Shown here: positions 1 to 10,306 of the stretch, piece by piece
Layout of the letters: every line of letters begins with the position of its first letter
Position numbering within the stretch: position 1 is the first letter of the stretch
From: Tachypleus tridentatus
Taxonomy: Eukaryota > Arthropoda > Merostomata > Xiphosura > Limulidae
Direction: 5' to 3'
DNA length: 64,000 bases
Assembly: GCF_004210375.1 (NCBI RefSeq)
Contig: NC_134834.1
Coordinates: 156,569,290-156,633,289, forward strand
Translations under genes and position numbers: made by a program
The notes under the pieces: generated by a model
Seen by the model: only the letters and a program-made list of their open reading frames with translations
What the model was told of the DNA's origin: nothing
The model's database searches: none

Positions 1-134
1 ACGAATAGTGGGATTGACCGTCATACTATAACGCCCCCAAGACTGAAAGGGCGAGCATGTTTCATGCGACCGGGATTTGAAGCTGTAACCCTCAGATTAC
101 GAGTCGAGAGCCTTAACCACCTGGCCATGCCGGG
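1..134 (-). mobile_element. tRNA-head SINE (family 1), cut by window edge
   Basis: The reverse complement reads CCCGGCATGGCCAGGTGG with a box-B-like region and the start of the common body (GACGGTCAATCCCACTATTC). The 3' part lies outside the window. Confidence 0.85.
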
Positions 135-240
135 ATCGTTCAACTTCGTTATAAAACCATATAATTATGCTTTTCTGTGATAAGCTGTCGTCTACAATCA
201 CCCTCTATTTTGTTCAAAACAAAGGTTCCTTATAAATTTG

Positions 241-515
241 GCACGGCACGGCCAGGTGGTTAAGGCTCTCGACTCGTAATCTGAGTGTCGCGGGTTCGAA
301 TCCTCGTCACACCAAACATGCTCGTCCTTTTAGCCGTGGGAGCGTTATAATGTGATGGTCAATCCCACTATCTGTTGGTAGAAGAGTAGCCCAAGAGTTG
401 GCGTTGAGTGGTGATGATTAGTTGCATTCCCTCTCTTCTTGCACTGCTAACTCAGGGACAGCTGGCGCAGATAGCCTTCGTGTAGATTTGCGCGAAATTC
501 AAAAATAAAAAATAA
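241..515 (+). mobile_element. tRNA-head SINE (family 1)
   Basis: The head has box A (GGTTAAGGC) and box B (GGGTTCGAATCC). The body has AATCCCACTAT, GTAGCCCAAGAGTTGGC and GCGCGAAATTC, ending in an A-rich tail. It is head-to-head with the preceding copy. Confidence 0.9.
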
Positions 516-2147
516 GCCTTAATTATTTTATTTTGAAAAATAAAATACACTAAAATAAACAACACATGAGAAGATATAATTAAACTCATTTACAAATTGA
601 AAGCATAATAAATTAGTAAATTATAGTAAGTATTCTGGAAGAGACGGCAACTGACTGTTTTAGAAAAAAAAATCCTCTGCACTTTTCTCTTCTTCACTAT
701 AGACAAATGCTGACCATTCCAATGTACTCAGCATGAATACATTGCCTAAACATGCTATTAAAAATATTAAATTATAATATTAAATAAGATCTTAACTGCT
801 AATATTTTGTTAATATTATATTCAGTAGCGGATCTATGATTTCTTCCAAATACGTTCTGTTGATTTCGACTGACTTGTAAGAAAGAAAGGACTAGAAACA
901 GTGAAGAAACTTTTTTCAGCAAACAGACAATTAAACTAACGAGTGGTTAGTAAGAAATACAGCACCTTTAATGGATGTAAGTCTGTGTAAAATCTGCTGA
1001 AGACTGAAAAACATAGTAATCTGAATGGATGCGCTACCTACGTCAATGTAGGTAATTCCGATTGAAAAATAAGGATCATAATCCCAAGACATTACCTGAC
1101 ATTTCTGTGGGAAATATCATTGTCTGTCTTTACACATATTTAAAACTATTTTTAGCATAAGAAAACATACAAGATCTACAAAGAAATGATCAAGAACTAT
1201 GGGTAAATGGAGCGAAAGTGACTTATCCATATTCCCAGACCAATCGTTGCTCTTGTTTTAAACCTACATATACATGTATACAAGAAAAATGGGAAAACAA
1301 TTTTAGGCGAACTTTAATAAGAGTTCACTTTTTAAATTAAAGAGACAGAAAACAACTTGTGTACTACTATTTTATACAGATAGTTTAACAAGCTTTTCAG
1401 TATAACTGAGAAACTGAACTCCAAGCACCGAATACTGGTGGGAGAACTAGATCAAGAACGTTCCCCCATTCACGATAGAGTGTCTGAGACAAAGATCTGA
1501 CCAACACAGTATTTCACGCATTAAGAGTCCCTAGAATATAACAGGAAGCAAAAATTTAAGATCAATTTAAGTTCTAAAGTTGTCCATTACCTATGAGATA
1601 CAGAAAATCATTATTTAATCATAGAATACAAGGCACAAAATCCCCTTCTCTGGTCAAAGCCTACAAAGGGAAACCTATATATGCTTTCCTCAACCAGAAC
1701 TGTCTTACTATGCTCACAAAATAAAATATACCATTTGCAGAATAGCCTAGTTTTCACTCTCAACCAGTTACGATTCACGTGACTGTATTTTTAAATATCA
1801 GCAACATATGATTAGAAGTTATTGACCGAAAATTTACAACAGCATTTTAAAGTGCACAGCACTAGTTTCACCACTGACACCAAATTGCAATGATCCAAAA
1901 TTAAAATACTTAAAATTTTATTTATTACCACTAGAATTCTAAACTAAATATATAATTCATAGTTACACTTAAAACTCAGAATCCAACCACAGTAACAATA
2001 TAGTATAAATATTTCTGATTGAAATTGTATTATCTTTGATTTCGACTTAAAGCACTTTCTGTGTTCACAAATTCGTATTTATCGTGCTTAAAAACAATGT
2101 GGTTTAAGTTTTTTAATTAATTGTTGAAAACTTTGTTTTGTTTCTTT
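516..2147. other. AT-rich gene-free stretch
   Basis: Neither strand shows an ORF, splice-flanked exon or repeat that I can support. Confidence 0.5.
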
Positions 2148-2272
2148 TTTGTTTGTAGTTAAACGTAAAGCTACACAAGGGATTATCTATACTGTGACCA
2201 CCACAGATACCGAAACCGGCATTTTGGTTACAAGCTTTCAGATGTACTGCCGAGCCACTGGGGCTTGAAATC
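2148..2272 (-). mobile_element. Val-type SINE (family 3), decayed
   Basis: The reverse complement begins AGCCCCAGTGGC and ends GTAGCTTTACGTTTAAC then CAAACAA. Box-B-like CCGGTTTCGGTA is present. The overlapping 94-codon open frame is incidental. Confidence 0.65.
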
Positions 2273-2927
2273 TTTGTCATATACTGTTGGATTACAAAAT
2301 GTTTTACTTTATTTTGTGACTTAATGTTTAACGGTTGTTTAGCTTTAAAACAGGATTGTTGAAGATGGGTTGTTTTAAAAAGCGTTGGTTGTAACAAATT
2401 TTGTCACGTAATTCTGTACAAACCGTACATTATGTTTGCAATTGCATTATTGTCTAAGCTTTACTAATACTTTGACGTCACGTTACTTGAAAATCTTCCA
2501 TGTTTATTTGGTAACCTTAGTGTGTAAAATATTTCAAGCCTCAGTTGAGCATGATAACTGTATAAATGACTAAGTAAAAGTTCACTCAGAAAAAGTTAGA
2601 AAACATGAAATTAGCCAGCATTTGAATGATTAACTACAATGAACGATATTTTAAAATGAGCTTCACAGTTTAATATCATAAAGAGAATAATTTGTCTTGT
2701 CAATGGTTGTTCTAAAGTAATAAAACCCGCCTGTGTGAACTTTGATGAAAAGGAGATATTATTTAAAGTTCGGGATATAACTGTGATAACCCACAGGGCA
2801 AGGAGTAACGTAGATGAATTATTCACTTATACTATTGTGACGAGAATAAAGAAAAATAATTCATGTTGTCAAATGGATTCTAAAGTAATTGAATCAGCCC
2901 CAATGGAATTTTTACAAGAAAATATAA

Positions 2928-3591
2928 GTAGAAGAAGCTGTGAACGACAACGGAACAGTAAGAATTATACAACGGTTAAAGAACAGTAGAAGAAGCTGTG
3001 AACAACAACGGAACAGTAAGAATTATACAACGGTTAAAGAGCAGTAGAAGAAGCTGTGAACAACAACGGAACAGTAAGAATTATACAATGGTTAAAGAAG
3101 TAGAAGAAGATGTGAACAACAACGGAACAGTAAGAATTATACAATGGTTAAAGAGCAGTAGAAGAAGCTGTGAACAACAACGGAACAGTAAGAATTATAC
3201 AATGGTTAAAGAACAGTAGAAGAAGATGTGAACAACAATGGAACAGTAAGAATTATACAATGGTTAAAGAACAGTAGAAGAAGCTGTGAACAACAACGGA
3301 ACAGTAAGAATTAGACAATGGTTAAAGAACAGTAGAAGAAGCTGTGAACAACAACGGAACAGTAAGAATTATACAATGGTTAAAGAACAGTAGAAGAAGC
3401 TGTGAACAACAACGGAACAGTAAGAATTAAACAATGGTTAAAGAACAGTAGAAGAAGCTGTGAACAACAACGGAACAGTAAGAATTATACAATGGTTAAA
3501 GAACAGTAGAAGAAGCTGTGAACAACAACGGAACAGTAAGAATTAAACAATGGTTAAAGAGCATTAAAAGAAGATGTGAACAACACCGGAA
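2928..3591. repeat. 58-bp minisatellite, about 11.5 copies
   Basis: Units start at 2928, 2986, 3044, 3100, 3158, 3216, 3274, 3332, 3390, 3448, 3506 and a partial one at 3564. Each reads GTAGAAGAAGCTGTGAACAA onward, with CGGAACAGTAAGAATTA and ACAATGGTTAAAG in the second half. One unit is 56 bp, shifting the frame. The last units alternate ATTATACAATGG with ATTAAACAATGG, a 116-bp higher-order period. Open frames inside are a by-product of the repeat. Confidence 0.95.
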
Positions 3592-3736
3592 GTAAATGGG
3601 CCTATATGTGCACAAAAGTAGTAATGGCGAAAATAGTGTATAGATTACAATTACGCAATATTTTTAAGGCACTGTTTTGATAAATGGATAGAAAGAGGTA
3701 AGCGTCTTGGATTAAAAGATAGTGAACTTTATTTGT

Positions 3737-3803
3737 TTGTCTTGCTACAGCAAAGCCACATTGAGCTATCTGCTGAATCTACCGAGGGGAATCGAGCTCC
3801 TGA
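3737..3803 (-). mobile_element. Val-type SINE (family 2) fragment
   Basis: It contains TAGCTCAATGTGGCTTTGCT in reverse, plus the GGGGAATCGAGCTCCTGA head remnant. It lies between the minisatellite and the gag-like remnant. Confidence 0.6.
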
Positions 3804-3849
3804 GGTAGTGAACTATGGGAGTTTGTTAAACAACAAGAAGAACTACAGA

Positions 3850-4750
3850 AAGAAGAGAAGAATAAAGGCTGACATAAGAAAAGGAGATTGAAGAAATTGA
3901 GGAAAAGAAAAGACAAGAAATAGAGAGAGAAATTAGAGACGGGAAATAGATACAGAGAGAGAATAAGAGTACAAACTGAAAAAGAGAAAATGGGAGGGAC
4001 TGTAAATAAGGAGAATAAGAGCACAAAGTGAAGTTGTTAAGCTCATTCAACAGAACAGGAAATGACGCAAGATTAGTAACGGGGTCACGGTGAGCTCACC
4101 CAATCTGTCCAAATTTGATAAACAGAAAGATAATATAGTTGGTTTCTTGAAGAAAGATGAAAGCTTTGCCCAAAGTCAAAATTCAGACAAAGGTAACTAA
4201 GTGATCTATCTTAGCCCACTTTTATAGAAAAAAGGCCTACATGTGTGTACAGGCAAGATGTCAGAAGGTACTGTGACTATGTCAAATTAAAAGCGACCTT
4301 ACTGAATGATATGAACTTATGGAAGTTAAGAGAAGTCAAACCTAACAGTGGAGAAACTGTATTTCAGTTAGTGGCACGTATATGGTGTTACCTTACAAGA
4401 TGAACTGGCATTGACAAAATGAAAACGTCTATGAGTGATGGTAGATCTACTAATACGTGAACAGTTCATGATCAAGTGCTCAATTAACATGTCACTGTTC
4501 CCAAACGAGAAAGCACTAAAAGACATGGATGAAATGATCAATCTAACAGGACAGTATAAGAAAGTCCATGTTGGAAGTACAGCTGGCAAGTCCAAGAATA
4601 TCTTGATAAAGTCGAAACAAATGGTGGCTAACCAGGGGAATAAGTCTATTAAGGGTGACAGGAGAAGACATGCTACAATTGTTATAAAATAAGGTACATT
4701 ACAATGAAATGCAATTCCATCACCAAGAAGCAACAGAAGTAACACCCTGA
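3850..4750 (+). pseudogene. Decayed gag-like fragment of an LTR (Ty3/Gypsy-type) retrotransposon
   Basis: A Lys/Glu-rich segment (3850-4020) is followed by a capsid-like segment near 4290-4560 with a LLIREQF signature resembling SCAN/gag capsids, then a zinc-knuckle-like C-x2-C-x4-Y-x4-C around 4673-4715 with Tyr where His is expected. Several stops and frame changes interrupt it, so it cannot be functional. No pol, integrase or LTRs are seen. The longest uninterrupted part is 4435-4692. Confidence 0.6.
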
Positions 4751-4799
4751 ACACGTAAAATAACTACGCCCTTTTACTAATAAAATTGTGTGCTAATTT

Positions 4800-5750
4800 G
4801 AGAAAGTGTCCAGCAGATAGGTTTATTGTAACAACACTTTAACGTTGTTACACTTTCAATGGATTAGACCTACAAAAAAGGGGGTGACAAAAATACATGC
4901 AAAGATAATTTAATTTTCTTATATTTTTCTCCAGAAGTTAAACATAAATTGTTAAAGGAACCCATTTCTTAAAGCAAAAGCTTCGGTTTAGAGTTTAGAG
5001 TAATGATTTTCAAGCTGTTTAAACAATATATTTGGAATTTCCTATTCGACAGTAAAACGCTATATATTGCTAAATGAAAGTGAGTATTGTCGAGAACGTG
5101 TCAATGTGAGTTATTAATACTGTCTTGCCCACATCATTTGTTAATTATATAGAACCATAATAGCCAACATAAGTATATTTGTGCGCTTTAATGCCTCACA
5201 TGTATTTGTTTACACTAATTTAGTTTCCAAAACACTTACAGCTTTTTAAGTCTCTACAAGCTAAAGTTACACTGGTACATATTGAAAACTTGAACCCCAC
5301 TTTTCAACCTTATTCTGTATGGTTGTCAAACTACAATATAGAATTGAAATAATTATCTGGTAGTCTTTGTAAATGTTGTAATTGTATAATAAACCTGAGA
5401 AGTCCAACAAACCCTACAAGAGGTATACAGCACGTATGCAGGTGATGTACACGCTCTCCTTAAAGTAAGCAATGTCATGTGAAAAAGCTGCAGATGGTTT
5501 GCATTTTCAGGTTATATTAATAACATTAAATAATAGTAACTTTTCTAAGAGTTATTTTACTGCACTAATATGTGTATTGGCTAATGTCAGAAAAAAAGGT
5601 CCTATAAGAAAACTGATAACACGAACTAATTTTTCTTTTGTAGTAGCTCTTTTACTGTAACAATAACATATATGTGTTGACTTTGATTAGAAACATAGGA
5701 TACAACAACATAATACAAACTTGTTGTTTTATAGTAGTTCTTTTATTGCA
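4800..5750. other. AT-rich gene-free stretch
   Basis: Nothing supportable was found; the 62-codon frame at 5472 has no coding character. Confidence 0.4.
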
Positions 5751-5754
5751 TCGA

Positions 5755-5870
5755 GTGCCACCTACTAGTTAGAGCGCTGAGTTGAGAATCCGATGGTCCA
5801 TGGTTCGCATTGCTGTTAGTGTTAAAACAAAAACAAAAGAAACGTACTCTGCATTTTAGGGTTGCATGAG
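5755..5870 (+). mobile_element. Decayed tRNA-head SINE with a different head
   Basis: TAGTTAGAGCGCTGAGTTGAG followed by GGTTCGCATTGC resembles boxes A and B. It then has ACTCTGCATTTTAGGGTTG, a segment shared with the remnant at 45168-45375. Confidence 0.45.
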
Positions 5871-6210
5871 TATTGCTACTTACTATAATTTATCTCAGAC
5901 GAGACTTCAATTTATGTTACGTATTACGATTTCAAATACAGTGAAACTGAGTTAATGATAATTTAAACTTAGAAGTTAATTAAATGTGGATATGTATCAT
6001 CTTTATGATATTTACCAAAAAAGTTCATACACACAGTTTTCTTTCTTAATACAAATATATTTTAATACACAAACAATAATACAATTTATAATAATGGTTA
6101 TTACAAATAAAGATTTCTACGCAAAAAATTTGCAAATTTACAAACAATATTGAGTCTTTTATCTCATTCGGAACTTCCTTGATTTTCTATTGAGTGTTCA
6201 ATATGAGAAA

Positions 6211-6477
6211 GGCCCGGCATGGCCAAGCGTATTAAGGCGTTCGACTTGTAGCGGGTTTGAATCCCGGTCGTACCAAACATGCTCGCTCTCCCAGCCGTGG
6301 GGACATTATAATGTGACAGTCAATCCCACTATTCGTTGGTAAAAGAGTAGCCCAAGAGTTGGTGGTGGGTGGTAATGACTAGCTGCCTTCCCTCTGGTCT
6401 TACACTGCTAAATTAGGGACGGCTAGCAAAGATAGCCCTCGAGTTACTTTGTGCGAAATTCAAAAAACAAATAAACA
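6211..6477 (+). mobile_element. tRNA-head SINE (family 1) with anticodon-arm deletion
   Basis: It starts GGCCCGGCATGGCCAAGCG and has the full body and tail. About 13 bp around the anticodon/variable region are missing between GACTTGTA and GCGGGTTTGAATCC. Confidence 0.92.
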
Positions 6478-7020
6478 CTATGAGAGAATTAATTTCGAAT
6501 TGATGTTAATACAATTCATTAAACGGGGAGCTAACTCACTCTTCGCTGATCACGCGTGAATTTTTCACATCTGAAGTTGTATAATGTTTTCGTAAAAATA
6601 CTAATGTTTCATGTTAGTGAAGTGAAATTAAACGGTTTGTAATGTTAGAAATCTATACATTTTCCTCTTTAAATACCTGAAGTTCCCAATTAATAAGCTT
6701 TAATCACAATTATAGCTTTCGAGGTTTATAACATTCCAACTGAAGCAAACAAACAATATATACTGTTTCTTGGCGCATCGTGTTGGCTTATAAACGTCAG
6801 GCGAGATTCTAGAAATTTCACCTAAAACATCAATACTGACATACGCTAGTTCTTTCGTACAACATATATTTTTGATTCTTACACTCAAAAACCTTCTATA
6901 GATTTAGGGAATGGGTGGGAATTTTGCAAAACACATTGAACAGTATAAGATACAAGTATTTCTAAATATATTAGCTAAAACAAACATTGACACTAAAATA
7001 AATATATGATAGTAAAACCT

Positions 7021-7165
7021 TTGCAGTGTTATAAGATTGAAGGTCAAATCTCACTATTCGACTAGAGTAGTAAAGGAATTGACGGTGGGTTACTGTTAAC
7101 TAGTTGTTTTCTCCCTGATCCCATAAATAATACTTGAGTAGCTTAGCAAAATATTAAAAAAGCTC
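7021..7165 (+). mobile_element. Decayed SINE body fragment
   Basis: It has AAGGTCAAATCTCACTATTC, GACGGTGGGTTACTGTTAAC and TTGAGTAGCTTAGCAAAAT, corresponding to the family 1 body without its head. Confidence 0.55.
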
Positions 7166-7681
7166 AGAAAAAACAGGTTCCATAAAATAATACATACTAG
7201 TTGAAAATGATATAAGTTTAGGTGTTGCTAAAGTACTATATTTGCAGGTTTGAGTTGGATAACAAAAACATTACAAGATAAAATGTAGTAAGCATGGCAC
7301 GTGAATTTTGCTGAAGTTCATTAAAACACTATTTGTGTTATTTTGCGGTACAAAATGAAGAACGTACTTCTGTGCTTATCGAACATAAGTGGTAGTAATA
7401 AATATTACTCTTTCTTGCTGGAAACCCCTATTAGATCATTCATGGTTAAAATAGAAATATTATTACCAGTTTTATTGCGATATCAGTTTTATCAATACAA
7501 ATAAATATTAAGCAGCTATTTATCTTCTTTGTTAACACTTATTGGAATGACAGGATATAGATATTTATTATTAAAAACTATGCATAATTACGCATATAGA
7601 GAGAGTGATGCACAGAGAGCTTTGGAGAGATTCTTGACGGCACAGCTAGAAATGTTCACACATAACATAAAAATGTATATA

Positions 7682-8572
7682 TGAGGTCTGATCAAAATGT
7701 TCTAAGACCTCTTCTGTTAGATGTGCCAGTACGGAGGCAGTGAGCCTAACTGAGGTGTGTACAAAGTACAAATAGTGATCTGCCCCACGAACAAACCATT
7801 TCTTCAGACCTTACACCCGTGTTTAGAAAAACATGTTCAAAGACAGACGTATCTCTTGTCCCTGTCGTTATAAAAATAGACAGAAAAGAAGAGCAATGTG
7901 TTTGCATTAAGTTATATGTGAAAAATGGTAAAGGAGGACATAAATCCTTGATATGTTAAGAAATGCTTTTGGTGATGACTGCTTAACTGAGGCTGTCGTT
8001 TATCAGTAGATAAAACGCTTCTAAGATGACTGAGAATCGGTCAAAAATGACCCATGTTCTGAGCGACCGTCGATATCGTCCACTGTTGAAATGGTCGCTA
8101 AGGTGAAAGAAAATTTTAAGTGTCCAGAAAGCTAACCAGGCCTTTTATAAAGAGGTCTTAATTCGCTTGAGGGTGAAAGTTAGAAGAAACCGCCGCATGA
8201 CAATGTGCCTTCACACACTGCTGTGTCTGTTCAATAAAGTTTGGCAGAAAAAAAATATTCTTGTGATACCACACTTCCCTCATTTTCCCGATTATGCCTC
8301 GTTTGATTTTTTTTGTATTCACAAAAATGAAAATTAAGTTGAAAGGAAAGAGATTTGATGACATTTCAACTATCCATAATAATGTGAAAGAAGAACTTAG
8401 TCGCATAATAGTGGAGACTTTCAACATTGCTTCCTAAAATGGCAGGAACGTTGGAACAAGAGTGTTTCAGCTGGGGTAGATTACTTTGAAGGGGGATAGT
8501 ATATAACATTGATGTATGTACATCGTTCTTCGGAATAAAAGTGAAGTCTTAGAACGTTTTGATCACATCTCG
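7682..8572 (+). mobile_element. Internally deleted mariner-type element
   Basis: It is flanked by TA (7680-7681 and 8573-8574). The inverted ends are TGAGGTCTGATCAAAATGTT on the left and AACGTTTTGATCACATCTCG on the right. Remnants of the HTH part appear near 7950-8110 (FGDDCLTEAVVYQW-like) and of the last catalytic segment near 8190-8500 (PSHT, FNKV, FDFF, YFEG). Stops and frameshifts are numerous. At 891 bp it is short against the usual ~1.3 kb. Confidence 0.8.
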
Positions 8573-8642
8573 TATATAGTGTGTTTGTAGCGCTGACACC
8601 ACATGAATAATTGCTAGGTTTTGTTTATGTGTGTCACAGAAC

Positions 8643-8787
8643 GGTTGGTATGGGTATTAACACTTTTATTGATAAGCAGAGAACAACGTTTTGACTATTC
8701 TAGGTCATCTTCAGGTCACCTTTTGCGAAGAAAGGTCGAAACGTTATTCTCTGCTTATCAATAAAATTGTTAATACCCATACCAGCC
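8643..8787. repeat. Fold-back repeat with ~50-bp inverted arms
   Basis: The left arm 8643-8692 (GGTTGGTATGGGTATTAACA on) is the near-perfect reverse complement of 8738-8787 (GAAACGTTATTCTCTGC to ACCCATACCAGCC). The spacer has TAGGTCATCTTCAGGTC. Related, shorter versions occur at 41537-41633 and 46459-46558. Confidence 0.9.
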
Positions 8788-8878
8788 ATTCTGAGATACA
8801 TTTCTTTTTCAAGTAGGTTTCTCGTCATCAAGAATTTTATTTCTTTGGATGAGTACTCATGTGTGAAAATCTTTTAAG

Positions 8879-9154
8879 GGCCCGGCATGGCCAGGTGGGT
8901 TAAGGCGTGCGACTTGTAATCATAATCGCGTGTTCGCATCCCCGTCGCACCAAACAAGTTCGCCTTTTCAGCCGTGAGAGCGTTATAATGTTACGGTCAA
9001 TCCCACTATTCGTTGATAAAAGAGTAGCCCAAGAGTTGGCGTTGAGTGGTGATGACTAGCTGCCTTCTCTTTAGTCTTACATTGCTAAATTAGGGACGGC
9101 TAGCGCAGATAGCTCTCGAGTAGTTTTGCGCGAAATTCAAAAAACAAACAAACA
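8879..9154 (+). mobile_element. tRNA-head SINE (family 1)
   Basis: The copy is full length: GGCCCGGCATGGCCAGGTGG head, box B GTTCGCATCC, body, GCGCGAAATTC and a CAAACAAAC tail. Confidence 0.93.
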
Positions 9155-9283
9155 TAAACCTTTTAGGATGGATGAGGTGGTCACAATGATCAAAACAATT
9201 TTTCACACTTTGATAAAAGTTAGGAAAAATCCCTTTTACACTCCAGAAAAATATAAAATAATATATTTTTGTTTAAATCAACA

Positions 9284-9550
9284 GGCCTGGAATGGCCAAG
9301 CGCGTAAGGCGTGCTACTCGTAATCCGTGGGTCGCGGGTTCGCGCCCGCGTCGCGCTAAACATGCTCGCCCTCCCAGCCGTGGGGGTGTATAATGTGACG
9401 GTCAATCCCACTATTCGTTGGTAAAAGAGTAGCCCAAGAGTTGGCGGTGGGTGGTGATGACTAGCTGCCTTCCCTCTAGTCTTACACTGCTAAATTAGGG
9501 ACGGCTAGCACAGATAGCCCTCGAGTAGCTTTGTGCGAAATTCCAAAACC
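9284..9550 (+). mobile_element. tRNA-head SINE (family 1, GC-rich head)
   Basis: The head has GCGGGTTCGCGCCCGCG and CGCTAAACATGC, a subfamily also seen at 54066-54336 and 62710-62970. Its 3' end abuts the hairpin motif at 9555-9600. Confidence 0.93.
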
Positions 9551-9554
9551 AAGT

Positions 9555-9600
9555 TTAACTCAACATTTCGCCCATGGGGCTTCTTCAGGGTTAATGTACA
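9555..9600 (-). other. Hairpin motif resembling a hammerhead core (retroelement tail)
   Basis: On the minus strand CTGAAGA (9588-9582) is followed by one A, a GCCC/GGGC stem with loop CAT, then GAAA (9569-9566). TTAAC upstream can pair with GTTAA downstream. The extra A before the stem departs from the hammerhead consensus, so ribozyme activity is doubtful. Confidence 0.45.
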
Positions 9601-9865
9601 TAACTGAATGACAACAAAAAACCAATTTTTTGAGATAATGAAATATGTACGTGTGTTATAACACGTCAAACAAAACTTGTCAAGTTGAAAATACTCAGGC
9701 CATATGCAATGCTTGGACTAATTGCACATGAATTATTGAGGAACGTTTTAAAAAGAGAAATGCCATAATTTATTTTACTGTTTCTCTCAGGCAGTGTTAG
9801 TCAGCTCATGGATAAAACGTTCACTTTTCTCTGTGGCTATTAGTTTGTAGGTTTATCTTCTACCT

Positions 9866-9972
9866 CCCAGTGGCACACCGGTAAATTTGCGGGCTTACAA
9901 CTCGAAAAACCGGTTTCGATATCTATGGTGGGCAGAGCACAGATAGCCCTTTGTGCTTAATTACAAACAACA
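9866..9972 (+). mobile_element. Val-type SINE (family 3)
   Basis: CTCCCAGTGGCACACCGGTA, GGGCTTACAAC, GGTTTCGATATC, CAGAGCACAGATAGCCC and TTGTGCTTAATTACAAACAA are seen in order. The head resembles tRNA-Val with a TAC anticodon. Confidence 0.85.
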
Positions 9973-10154
9973 GCAACTGTTTTATTTTCTTTGTAATAGT
10001 GTGCTTCACCAGATTTAAATAAAATAGTGAAAACTATATGTTTCTAAAAAATATATAATTGTAAATTATCGCAAAAGATTATGTTAGCAAAATATAATAA
10101 TGAATATGTTACTCGCATAATTTTTATGCTATTATTATTTTTTTCAAATCACAG

Positions 10155-10231
10155 CGGCGTCAGATAAGACTGAAATGAGACCTATTTATGTTCGGTTAAC
10201 ATGGCGTGATGACACGGGCGTATATCCGGTT
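10155..10231 (+). other. Probable 5' UTR segment of endophilin-B exon 1a
   Basis: A pyrimidine-rich run ending CACAG at 10154 looks like a 3' splice site, so an upstream non-coding exon may exist. The stretch from here to ATG 10232 is open in the same frame and contains ATG 10175. No TATA or initiator could be recognised with confidence, so the promoter is not located. Confidence 0.35.
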
Positions 10232-10306
10232 ATGATGGAGTTTGGTGTTAAATCTTTTAAAGGCTTTGTTTCAGAGGCAGCTACAGCATTTTCAAGAGCT
10301 GTTCAG
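10232..10306 (+). CDS. EndoB: Endophilin-B exon 1a (N-terminal H0 helix)
   Basis: It encodes 25 residues, MMEFGVKSFKG...AFSRAVQ, which aligns with the vertebrate B1/B2 start (M-D-F-N-x-K-K ... RAVQ). The exon ends TTCAG|GTATCA in phase 0 and is followed by a 9.96-kb intron. Confidence 0.9.

Noticed and set aside
2998-3219. 73-codon open frame in the minisatellite
   Set aside because: Product of the 58-bp repeat; frame is lost at the 56-bp unit and there is no start or splice context.
9300-9360. tRNA gene in the SINE heads (this and other copies)
   Set aside because: The cloverleaf is imperfect in the anticodon arm and each head continues into the common SINE body; none is a stand-alone tRNA.
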